Assembly: GCA_036365455.1 (NCBI GenBank) | Contig: JAWQUS010000008.1 | Span: 21,807,501-21,871,500, forward strand | Length of the DNA: 64,000 bases | DNA from: Macrosoma leucophasiata | Lineage: Eukaryota > Arthropoda > Insecta > Lepidoptera > Hedylidae | Reading direction: 5' to 3' | Part shown: positions 12,168-24,000 of the stretch, one piece after another | Numbering within the stretch: position 1 is the first letter of the stretch | Layout of the letters: each line of letters begins with the position of its first letter | The notes under the pieces: model-generated | What the model was told of the DNA's origin: nothing | The model's database searches: none | What the model saw: the letters and a program-made list of their open reading frames with translations, nothing else | Translations under genes and position numbers: made by a program

Positions 12168-13652
12168 TGAAATAAAGACCGCTACATTGAACAGAGCAAT
12201 ACTGTTTTACTTAACAAAATTGAAATTACTTGTCTACTCGTTCTTTTATATGTTTTCAAACAAGATCCAATCACACTACAGAATAAGCAAATTAAGTAAT
12301 CTTTTAATTTTCCATTATCAAAGTTTAGCTGCGAAAGCAAATGCTCTGAATTGTTGTGCGGTAAATATTATTGTAAGCGGGTTGACAATCCCGAAAATGT
12401 TGATGATCATATTTTGGGAAACAAGCCATGAATAAAATAAGAAGAAAGCGATGCGTAACTAACTTGGGTGGTATGCAAAGCGAATGCAGCTGTCAGTACA
12501 CTCGTAGTATTCGAACATTGCGCGGTTTTATCTCAATTTTTAAATGTTGTGTCAATTGTTAGTAAATGCTCGCGAGCCTCGAACCACTGTTAAAAACCTG
12601 TACAATTTCAAGCAACTCAGGAAATAAATAATATAAAACATGAAACAGTGAAGGCAATCAGGCCGCCTGGCTCTATCCCAACATGTCGCTTGATGTCGCC
12701 CCTGCGTCCACTTATACATGCCTAACGCTTAGGTACTAGTGCATAATATACATAACAGTTGTTGTAATTCAGTATTTAACCGTCGTATTAAATAGTTGTA
12801 ATATCAAAACAGTATCTATGTATAACTTTAATATGTGTACAAGATCCAAGATAAGTTTGATTCATAATTATAAGCTGAACGATACACATTTGTTTCCAAT
12901 GCTAAAATAATGACGGTCTACAGCATAGAATGGCTTTTCAACGGGTAGGATACCTGCGAAATGCATTGGGTGAAGCTGCAGTCGTTCACAAATAATTTGT
13001 GTCAGAATGTATTTTATAAATAGAGACAACAGATGTATTTTAATCAGTATCTGTAAAACATAGAAGAATTTGAGCTACTTACATACTTGCTTGCTAATTA
13101 CGTGAGCCATCACACGATTGTAGGTGTACCTTACATTCAATTCTACCGATATGAATGGTAATGATAAATAAAATAATATTTATTAGTGTTGTCAATCAAT
13201 ATGTGTGTTACAAGTAATACATTCCTGTGACGCATTTTTCAATAGTGACTACCGCTCAATATGAATTGATTATGAAATGCCTAATGTTAAAATGAACACA
13301 ACCCGTGTTTATAAACTTAGTAAATTTATCTTTCCTTAATGTTAGCGGTCTTTACGTGCCAAAATATAAACTATTTTGAATCTTAGGTTACTATTCGTAT
13401 GCTAATACGAGCTAATTTTAATGCTATTTAATTAATTAAATTAATCAAAGATTGATTACGGAAAATGAAATCCGATAAATGAATAGTTATTTTGCAAATC
13501 ATTTTTAGCTTGAAGCTCCGAATTATCTGTTGTTATTATTTAATATTGGCTTTTATTGTGTATTTTACAGTTAATTTTGTAGTTTGTATCTAATTCACGT
13601 TATTTGTATCAGTTCATATTATGACAGCTTGGATTGTTTTAATGTGGAATTA

Positions 13653-13658
13653 AATAAA
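13653..13658 (+). terminator. Candidate poly(A) signal, SRCIN1-like gene
   Basis: AATAAA is followed within 30 bases by a T/GT-rich stretch. It lies only 20 bases from a candidate signal on the opposite strand. Confidence 0.45.
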
Positions 13659-13677
13659 TATATACAATACAATATCT

Positions 13678-13683
13678 TTTATT
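13678..13683 (-). terminator. Candidate poly(A) signal, csw
   Basis: TTTATT on the + strand reads AATAAA on the - strand. On that strand it is followed by a T/GT-rich stretch. It lies 1.4 kb past the csw stop codon. Confidence 0.4.
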
Positions 13684-13900
13684 GGTTATTTTCATTGATC
13701 CATTATTGGCTGGCCAATTTTCTTTGAGATCGACAGGAATACCTGACTTCAAAATGAGGCGATTGCGAGCGCATCATGTTCTCGCGATTGTTTATTATTT
13801 TATGTGAACTTATTACTAATGTCTTCGATGATAATTAATCATAGGTGAAGAAATCCGCTTTTGCATCTGCAACTATGCGACTGTCTAATAACGAATGAAC

Positions 13901-14180
13901 TTTTTTTAATGTAATTGAAGTGGCAAACAAGCATGCAGTTCACATTGATGTTAAGTGATGACTGCAGCCTATAGACATCGACACAAAGACCAAGATCAAA
14001 ATGCAGATGCGTTACCACTCCTGAGGCCTTAGGTGTCATGCCTCTGTGCCGGAAATTACAGGGCCGTACATCACCACCTGACCGGAACCCGATAGTGCTG
14101 AACACTACCATTTAGCGGCAAGTATATTAGGTAATGCGGTGGTGCCTACGCCCGCGAGCTCCGTCACTGGAGCTCTACAA
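13901..14180 (-). repeat. Interspersed repeat family A, copy 1
   Basis: Family A sense sequence begins ctggtggtagagctccagtg and ends gcttgtttgccacttc with an A-rich tail. It has about 18 copies here, no coding, and looks like a SINE or short LINE 3' end. This near full-length copy shows a T-run at its left edge and ggagctctac at the right. Confidence 0.85.
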
Positions 14181-14319
14181 CATGTTTACTACCCGTTTAA
14201 CGTTAACGGTACCTACCTCTTGAAGGAAATATCTGTTAAGTATCTATTTAAAAAAGCCTACTAGGTACTTACTACTAGCCAGGTACTTGCCTTAATTGCA
14301 ATCTTACTGGTGGTGGAGC

Positions 14320-14558
14320 CTCAGTCAGAGAATATGTAATAATACTACGTATAGAATGGACACTTCGACGTCCCGCCCGATTTCCCCGCATCACCCAACC
14401 TCCTCCCCTCTTATGGGCGACGGTTGGTATTTTCTACGTGCTACGCAGACAGGTGCACGTGTAAATACACGTCACTGATTGATGTCTGTCTAATAGAGAC
14501 CAAATTAAGCGTTTGTGTGGAATATTGCAGGAGTGTCCGCGGTGTGCCACAGTGTAGG
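14320..14558 (+). repeat. Family H repeat, copy 1
   Basis: It shares with 42694 and 58207 the string gacacttcgacgtcccg, a ccaacctcc..ccctcttatggg block and aatagagaccaaa. No coding potential, class unknown. Confidence 0.7.
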
Positions 14559-14564
14559 CACTTG

Positions 14565-14820
14565 GGGGCGTAGGTCACCACCGCATTACCTAATCTGTCT
14601 GCTGCCAAATGGTAGGATTCAGCACTATCGTGTTCCGGTCAGGTGGTACCTAATGTATGGCCCTGTAATTTCCGACACAGAGGCATAACACCTTAAGTTT
14701 TAGGAGTGGTAACGCATCTGCATTTAGACCTTGGTCTTTCTGTGGGTGTCTATAGGCTGCAGACATCACTTAACAAATGTGAACTGCATGATTGTTTGCC
14801 ACTTCCATTACAAAAAAAAA
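14565..14820 (+). repeat. Interspersed repeat family A, copy 2
   Basis: Sense copy with the terminal A-run at 14811-14820. The first 40 bases of the family are missing or diverged. It faces copy 1, 400 bp away in the opposite orientation. Confidence 0.85.
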
Positions 14821-15064
14821 ATCTTTAAAGTTAATTTTTTAACTTTAAACTAACGTACACAAATAAAGCATCAAAATAGTGACAAATCATGTATAATATG
14901 TATATTCAATATTTCACAGAAATTGATAAAATCACTTTCGTCTCACAAGTACAGAAAAATGCTAACATCCTTAATATTAACAATATATTAAATAGAAAAT
15001 TAAATTATGATCACTTCAACTTAGTCTTTGTAACACTTTGGTCCACGCCAACATCTTGCTCTCA

Positions 15065-15085
15065 CTAAGCATCAGACAAATACAC
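15065..15085 (-). CDS. csw: csw terminal coding exon, 6 codons plus stop
   Basis: A strong acceptor (ttatctcttttccag) is followed in phase by VYLSDA and a TAG. It is short, but the splice signal and phase both fit. A longer alternative tail elsewhere cannot be excluded. Confidence 0.6.
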   Translation of the reverse strand: MYLSDA

Positions 15086-18000
15086 CTGGAAAAGAGATAA
15101 TAGATTTAATTAAACATCGAACGGTAAAATAATTGATTGACATATTTGTTAATACTAAAGTTGACTGCCTCGTTGGCTCAGTGGTCGCAGTCGCGACGGT
15201 AAAGCCTGAGGTCCTGGGTTCGATACCCAGGTCGGGAAAATCTGTTATTGGGTTTTTTCTGTGGTAGTAGCCCGGCGTCTGGAGTGCGACCGCCTATCGA
15301 CATTGCTATTGTCGTTGTCGTTGCTGTCAAATTTTCAAGTCGATGTTTACTTTAACTAAATAACAATAATCGAAATAATCTAACATTATCGCTTGTTTCT
15401 CACCTACGAAAGTAAGAAAAACAATCAGATTATCACTTCTGAAGCGCGCATGGCCCAGCGGCTGGTGTAGATCGTATTGGATCTACTCGGTCAAGCACTA
15501 CAGGCGCGGTCGGGTAGTATGATGGGTGACCGCTAGTGGCAAATTAAATGCGCGTTTCCGTGCTTCGGAGGGCACGTTAAGCCGTCGGTCCCGGTTGCTA
15601 TCGATGGATAGCAGTCGTTAAACCTTGTCGGAGGCCTAATGGGCGGTTTGAAAACATCCGACAGCGGGTTGGCCACTAACCACCTCCACCAATCAGCATT
15701 GGAGCAGCGTGGTGGAGTAAGCTCCAGGCCTCCCCCCAAAAAAAGGGGAGAGACTCGTGCCCAGCAGTGGGACGTATAATGGGTTGCCATTATTAATATT
15801 ATATCACTTCTGCTTTTAAAGGAGCTACAAATCGACATGAAAATTTGACAACAATAACAACGACAGTAGCGATGTCGATAGGCGGTTGCACCCCTGGTCG
15901 TACCTCGGAGAGCACGTACAGCCGTCGGTACAGCGCCCGATCTCTTTCCGGTCGTGTCAGATTTCCGTCCCATCGGCCTATGAGAGTGAGAGAATGGAGA
16001 GTGCACCGGTGTTTGCGTTGTGCATACAATTGTGCACTTCAATATCTCCAGCACAGTTGGCTAGTCTGCGTTGCAATTCGCCACGGCCGAAATTCGGTCT
16101 GGAGGACATTATATACTAAAGTACTAGACAAGAGGCTCGCCTTGGTCGCACGGTCATTTATTACACTTTCACATAATCGCTTAGTGATAGTTGACGTCGA
16201 AAAGAAAAAAGAGAAATCTATAAAGATTAATCTCATTGGCGGTAATCGTGCAAATTTTATCTTAGGCGACGTCCTTTATAGGTTAGGATCCCACTGAATC
16301 ATCTGAATCATTTCGTTCGTCCAGATATGCAGCAAACCTAATTTTTACGCATATTTAAAATCTAGAGAATATATTTCCACTAGTTTGCCTATCAAAAAAT
16401 GGTCGCAAGTAATTTTTTATATATTTTTTTGGGAAGGAATTTTTTAAATTTGTTTTTTCAATAAATTATAATCCACTTCACGGCAATTTGTATACAGCCT
16501 GAATAATCACGACTGCCGTTGCGCACTTGGCCGCTTTTACATATTTTCGTTCCGCCCCGATAAGTTTTTACGTCCATAACGTACATGTATTATTTATGTA
16601 TCAAATTAAAGCTATTTTTTTCTCATTATTATAATATACGGGAGCCAAATTGAATCGGCCGCAAATAAGAGTTGCTGGCTGTTAAAGATAAAATAATTTA
16701 AAAAAAACTTGCGGCCATATTTTGATAGGCAACCTAGTGGACATATTTTCTCTAGATTATATATATGCGTAAAAATTTGATTTGCAGCGTATCTGGATGA
16801 ACGAAATGATTCTGCAGTGGGATCTTAACCCATTAATCCCATATAAATAAATAAAACATTATTAACACATTTGAACAACCTCCGGCCACACGAAACGACA
16901 ATGCGATGCGATGCGACGCCTCATCACAGGCGATGTATTCGTGCGAGCTCGCGGATATTTGCGATGCGATGCGAATTCGCAATTATGTGTGGGAGCCCTT
17001 AATGTGATTCCAGTTTAAAGCTTGAAAGTATAGTATCTAATACTGTTCAGAAAATGGGCTAGATCTGGGTATATTTTGGGTGAAGGTTTACTTATCAACA
17101 CTGTTTTTTTTTTCTGTTTCTTCTATCTGCGAAAAAAAGAACCGTGATATTTACTGCGATCCCCTCTCTCCCCCAAGTTAGATTAGATGAGATTTATGAA
17201 TGTTTTCTCCGTTCCTTATTACCTTTTTCCTTAACTTTGGTTGTTTGCTGTCGATGTAGCTCTGTAGCGCCAAGTATATGAACCTGTATTGAACTTTGTT
17301 CTGCACCATGCCGCTCCGCTGCGCTCGCACCAATTTCACTGTGCTATGGACGTCTATGTCACAGTTGAAACCTACGACAATATCGAAATAAAATATTTTT
17401 ATATTTTTACAGTATAAAATTTAATTGTACATTGCGTGTGGGTTAATTGAAGTTAGGGCATGACCGTTTGCAGGCAGCCTCACTACATCAATGCCATAAA
17501 CCCACATACCTACAAATTATAGACCCCACAAATATATGTCGCGATGTGGGGTCCCCGAGATACTCAGATCAAAAGTGCGCCACAGACCGCTGGCCCAATC
17601 GCGTCTACAAATGGTAAACGATAGTAACTTAAATTACGAAAATAATTGCAATATGTGACACCTCAAAAACAATGCACAATTTCTTGCAAAGGTACATAGG
17701 AATAGAAATATAAACTCGCATGGCATAATAAATATGAGAATATAAATGATATACATAGATTATAACAAGCAGAAATAATGTTTTCCGGGTTTCCTCTTTC
17801 GATATATTAATGTAATTCTAAGACATTTGTATTCTCGCAAGCAACCTTATCTTGCCAAGGTTTGAGATCTAAACAGTTTTTTTGTTGAATGGTGTGAGTC
17901 CGGTAGATCGCATATAGCAAAGCTTAGGCTAATCAACTTATACAAAACATGAAAGAATTCGCAGTTCCAGAATAGTCACAACAATGATAAAGATGTCGCC

Positions 18001-21000
18001 GAACTGGTTAATTTAAAAAATCGCCTTCAAATTTGCCGAGCATTCGCTAGTTAGTTACTAAATTAAAACACGTGTATTATTTAAGCAAACAAAACCATAT
18101 TATGTAGGTACTAACGTGTAAAATTATATCGTTCCTGGTATAGAGTACACGAAGCATGATATTATTGATGAAGATGCAAGATGGCCGGCAGCGTCCTGCG
18201 ATAAAACTCTACCGTTCTCCGCACTGCGATCGTCAATCCGCATAGAGCAACGCGGGCCACCGACCGCGGCGGACCGGAGGGGAGTAGTCATATGCAGGCT
18301 TTCCCCTCTGTCAAAGTACAAGCCCAAATTGTCCTACACCCGTCGCCCAGATGTTTAAATGTGTCCGTGAAATTGTTTATGTATTTTGTTCAAGTCAAGG
18401 TGTGAGTTTCGTAGTAATAGACGATTTTTGTAGTGTGTGTGTATCACACGTTGTTCCTCCCCCAAAAATGACAGACTGTATTGCATCTGTAATAAGCGCT
18501 ATGGCTACCCCCCTCCGGTCCGCCGCGGCGGCTGCGGGGGCCGGTGGCCCGTGTTGCTTGCTCTATGCCAATTCGCATGCAAAGCGTGGTGATTATGGCA
18601 TATCTCCCTTATGGGGGAGGCTTTAGTCCAGCAGTGGTCTTCCGTCTGTCATGATGATGATGAATAAACGTATAATTGAACAATTTTTTTTCTTTTTGTT
18701 ATTGAAGTGGCAAACAAGCATGCAGTTCACATTGATGTTAAGTGATGACTGCAGCCTATAGATACCCACACAATGACCAGAGGTCAAAATGCAAATGCGC
18801 TGCCACTCCTGAGGCATTAGGTGTTATGCCTCTGTGCCGGAAATTACAGAGCCGTACATTACCACCTGACGGGAACACGATAGTGCTGAACACTACCATT
18901 TAGTGGCAAGTATATTGGGTAATGCGGTGGTGCCTGTGACCACGCCCGCGAGCTCCGTTACTGGAGATCTACCTTTAGTAAAGTGTAGTAACAATGTGAT
19001 GTTGCTGCGGTGTCTCTGAAACGTCAAAATAAAAACTATTCAACAACCCTATCTCGTGTGCTCAAAATGTTAAGCCTTTATTAAACACCGTGCACTCGAT
19101 ATTAAACCATACTTACCTTATTCTCTTAAAATAGTCAATTTCGTAAGTATTATAGTAAAAAATCTCACCAGATAGTTTAATCTTATCGATAAGCATATCG
19201 AGGACTATGTAGCAACCGGTCCTGCCGACACCCGCCGAGCAATGCACGCACAGCACATTCTGGGAATTTAAGATTTCAATTGAAAAAAAATACGCTTGCT
19301 CTTATTCTTACAGTCCCACATTAGGTACAGTGCTCATCAAGAAATAATGCTCATCGAGCCTATGAAAGTGACAATCGGCTAGTTCCGGCTTTATAGAGCG
19401 TTATCTATGCTGCACACTGCCTACGGAAGCATCCGTAGTCCGGTATTGGTCAAAACTTAATCAAAATGGTCGACAAACGTCAAATAGGTACAGCGCGAAA
19501 GAGATAATGCTCTACAGATCCGAAATAAGCCGACGTCTCTTCCTGAGGTCGATGTGCATTATTTCTTGTTGGATACTTCAATACTGTGTCTTGGGTGCCG
19601 TTGTACAAACACCCAGACCCGAAACAAATATACAACATGTAACAGGATTGAATGTACAACCCGAAACTAGTAAGTTCAGAATCGATAACCGAATCGATTT
19701 CTGACATTTTTGATAAAGGTAATATTTTGTCGCAAAGTTAATTAAAATTAATGAAATTATGGTCACCCATTTGGTGAACAGTCATTTCAAACGAAAATGA
19801 GACTAACGTCTATCCAAACTATATTGCTAGTCTCAACAAGTTTATTAGAACTCGTTGAGACGTGCTTTTTATTATAATATCGAGTGTTAAATAGGGGTAT
19901 TATTTAACACTCGCTAGTATATAAGATTAATTTTTATTTTACACTTTTTTTTAAAGATACGATACATTACTTGTTTTCGGTTCCTGTTTTATGTGTGACC
20001 GTAGGTAGAGGTATGGTAAGTATGCATAGGGTGTGCATACTGTTCGTACAAATTGAGGACCACTTATTTCTTAAATAAAAAATATTAAATATATAACCAT
20101 GTAAGTTCAGTTCATGTATAATGATTATAACTCGATTTTCTTATCGAGGTGTTAGATAGTGTGCATTATCCCTGTTACATGTTGTATATAGGTATACAAA
20201 TATTTGTCTCGAGGTGGAGATCGAAGTCGCGACTCTTCGACCTTCACCTATTTGTTACCTAGGTAGTTTGTTCGGTTAGCATTGAAGTCAAATTACATAT
20301 TTTTTTATGTAATCAAAGCGGCAAAAAAGTATGCAGTTCATATTGATGTTAAGTGATGACTGCAGCCTTTAGACACCCATACAAAGACCAGAGGTCAAAA
20401 TGCAGATGCATTGCCAGCCATGAGACCTTAATTGTTATGTCTCTGTGATAGTTATTACGGGACCATACATTACCATCTAACCGAAACACGATAGTACTGA
20501 ACTCTATCATTTAGCGGTAGATAGAGTAATACGCTGGTGACTACGCCCTCGAGCTCCTAACTGGAACTCTACCAGTAAAAAATCTTATTCATATATTTCG
20601 TGTTTCGCTCCCTCCTCCCCTCCTCCCCCTCCCTCTCCCCTCCTTCCATCGCCCCAGGCCCCCACCGGGGCCCCCTACGTCTCGTGTGGCAAATTATAAA
20701 ATGTAGGACTTTCCTCCTTTGTAGCTCGGCGATGTTAACAGACTTGCCATCTGTTACATGGGGTAAAATGTAACCCACGAATCGAGGATGTTTGCATGTA
20801 TGTTTGAATATGCATTTACTTCTGCCTACACCTTCGGGGATTACAGGCGTGAAGTTACGTTTATCTATGGTCAGTAATATGCATGTGTGCAGAAATTTTA
20901 ACTCAATCGGTGTAGTCAGTTCTAATTGGCTGTGACAAACAGTAGCAGACGCAATAATTTTATAAGAGCATTTTCCTTCTGAGGCACGAATCCCTAAAAA

Positions 21001-24000
21001 TGTAAATAGTAAAAAAAGTACTTTATTTGTGAAACAAGTGTTTACACAATTTGGGTGTGGGAACTCTTCTTTTTAAGTTGTGGTAACTTGTATTAGAAGA
21101 ACTCGGCCGAACCGTCACGGCTGCTATGATTCATAGTATTAAAAGTCAAACCTGTTCAGGGGCGTTCTTGTCCTGTGAGATCTGGTACATTTTTCTATTG
21201 ATGTCTTCAATCAACGTTATTGCAGCATCAGGCTCTGGTGGCGTGCCGTGGTCTGGCCAGCCCTTTCACATATAAATAATAACTAAAACTCAAGGCATTG
21301 TTTTTAAGGTTAAGTGAGTTATCAACAAATCAACAGTACGTTATATTTTTACGTCCCTATAATATTTAAATTCGTCTCGTCTCTCAAATAATTCCAGAAT
21401 TGTTACTGACTGACTGACTGGGTATGAAATCACTATTGATAGCGTTTAGTTTAGAAAAACTTAATTTCAAGAACGTCTCCAGGACTGAGATCTGTCTTTT
21501 AATACAGGCCCCTCGTCTACGACCGCTCCAGTCTACCAGCGCTACAAGCTACGCGATTGTCAGGCTACAAGCGCTTCTACGAGCGCAACGGCTACGGCCT
21601 TCAAGCGCTTTTAGATAACAAAACATAGAAACATATTTTTATTATGTAAGTAATGTAAGGGGCAAACAAGCATGCAGTTCACATTTATGTTAAGTGATGA
21701 CTGCAGCCTATAGACACCCACACAAAGACCAAGGTCAAAATACAGATGCGTTACACCACCTGACAGGCACACGATAGTGCTGAACACTACCATTTAACGG
21801 CAAGTATATTAGGTAATGAGGTGGTGCCTACGGCCGCGAGGGTCACAAGTAAAATAATAGTAATTTTGTAATACTCACAGTGAACTGATATTGATATATA
21901 GTCCGTGATGTGGTCTTATCACACACATCGAACTCTCGCAGCACGTAGTCCTCGTACCAAGTCTCCGATATCGAGCGAACTAACAGGTCATCATAATGCT
22001 CTTCTTGCCCAGATAACGGCCAGTACCGCTCGCACTTCCTCTGTCAATACCATTGCTAAATTAAATCCCTTCTATACGGTCGGGACCAACCACCGACCAT
22101 CTTGTCATTGGTCGGCTCAACCGATGTTTGTATTTGTTCTATACGGTCGGGCAGTTGAGTCAACTTGTCAGTTCTTTGGGGCATTCAAAGCGAAAGGCTG
22201 ATTCACACACACCGTCACAGTTCTAGCACAGTACCGCCATTTCACTGATATGTGTGAATCAGCCTTTATGTCTATCGCATCGGTCGACATCGTTCCAGAT
22301 TGTCGGAGCCGACCACGGATACATCTTGTCGGGAGGGATTCGCTCACGTCCAAGGCCGTTGACTTCAACCAAAATTGGTCGGAGCAACCTATTTCTACAC
22401 TGTCCATTTTTACATCAACCCGACCAAGGACACGACGGTCGGCGGTTGGGTCCGACCGTGTAGTAGGGGTTTAAATATCTTCAACTTAAACTTAGCTCAC
22501 TAGGGGCGAGATTTAAAGACCACATGACTTTACTTAAATTTACTGTCGAAGTTTTTTGCTTATTTTGTTTCACTGATGTGTCAAAACTTTGAACGCCCAT
22601 CTTTTTTCATTTTGGTCAGCCATTTTTGTTTTAATTCGGAAAGCTTATCTTCAGTTAATAATGAATGCGTTAAGTGAAATAAGAGTTTGACTCGTGTGTG
22701 CAACAATATAAGCATTGAGACTCCTAAGTTGAAGTAACGACTTCATTTTGACCCAAGTCTGGGTTGCACCAAGATATAATAATCATTATTATTATGGCAA
22801 CCCATTATACGTCCCACTGCTGGGCACGAGTCTCTCCCCTTTTTGGGGGGAGGCCTGGAGTTTACTCCACCACGCTGCTCCAATGCGGATCGGTGGAGGA
22901 GAGTGGGTTAGTGGCCAACCTGTTTGTTGTTTTTATGTTTTAAAACCGCCCATAAGGCCTAAGGTTTAACGACTGCTATCTATCGATAGCAACCGGGACC
23001 GACGGCTTATAACGTGCCCTCCGAAGCACGGAAACGCGCATTTAATTTGCCACTAGCGGTCACCCATCACACTACCCGACCGCGCCCGTAGTGCTTAACC
23101 GAGTAGATCGCTTATGATCAACACCAGCCACGGGGCCATGCGCGCTTCACCAAGATATCTGTTAAAGTTGTTGTAATATTTTACATCCATCTCTAACTTA
23201 AATAAATCTGGTAAAGTTAGAGAATGATGTGAAATTGTACGAGCATCATACATAATAATATGAGTGTAGCAGAGTCATCAATTTTACCCCATTATGCACT
23301 TATCAAGTCAGTTCACAATACACCGTTCGCACATCAAGCGCGTCGCGTTATCATTTATTCAATTTATTCATTTATTTCATATAATTAGGCTCCTGGAGAG
23401 CACTTTTAAATCGTCATTTTTTTAAAACTAATCTAGAGTGAATTACCACTAATAATAATCAAAAACACATAATAAATTAAATAGAAACAAAACAATTTTG
23501 TATAATATGGAAAGCATCAATTATTCACAAATTCCTCCATTTCCCCATTTCAAAAGAAACTCAGAAAGAAGGAATTTGGTCGTCATAATAAAGGTGATTC
23601 TTAAGCATATTAGAAATATATTTTCCCTTTGCCGGACTTTAATTTCATCATATCAAGCAAACAAATATAGTGCGGGAGACTCCGTACAGAAATGTTACAA
23701 TAACTTTAACTTTAACAAATATATTGTTGCAACCCAGTCTTGTGTCGAACATTCAATGCAAACAACGGTACAAGCCGCACTACGATTGCGCACCCTAGAA
23801 TCTCGCCCTAGGATTCTACAATCAAGTTCATGTAACCGAAGCTAAGAAACTTTAATTTTTCAGACACACAAAATTTAAAGGGGTCATTGTTCTTATTATG
23901 AACAACGTATATTACGGGCCTTTTAAACAAGTAAACACAGCGCAAAGATAAACATTTTGTATGGAACAACTGGCTATTTTCGCGATTTCAGAGTTGGTCT

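Larger units (their letters stand above)
9707..13660 (+). other. Probable long 3' UTR of the SRCIN1-like gene
   Basis: This 4-kb stretch follows the stop codon and has no coding signal. It contains one hAT-like MITE (11874-12167) and AT-rich sequence. An AATAAA at 13653 with a U/GU-rich stretch after it is a plausible end. Earlier AATAAA motifs also exist (for example near 10496), so shorter forms are possible. This is an inference from position and composition. Confidence 0.45.
13684..15064 (-). other. Probable csw 3' UTR / convergent intergenic zone
   Basis: This lies downstream of the csw stop on the - strand. It holds two family A copies (13901-14180 and 14565-14820) and a family H copy (14320-14558). 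There is no coding signal. How far the csw transcript runs is inferred only from the AATAAA at 13678. Confidence 0.4.
15165..16120 (+). mobile_element. tRNA-derived SINE-like element (family G), copy 1, split by nested insertions
   Basis: A tRNA-like head shows an A box near ttggctcagtggtcgcag and a B box in tgggttcgatacccaggtc (15180-15235). The body resumes at 15897 and runs to about 16120 (gtgcac..., ccgaaattcggtctggagg). The same head and body are uninterrupted at 43388-43735, which proves the gap is an insertion (F copy 1). Confidence 0.85.

Noticed and set aside
15180..15240. tRNA gene on the + strand
   Set aside because: A and B boxes are present but no cloverleaf forms, and the same head recurs in a repeated element, so it is a SINE promoter.
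15533..16054. 173-codon - strand frame
   Set aside because: It runs across three nested repeats and changes family twice, so it cannot be a real gene.
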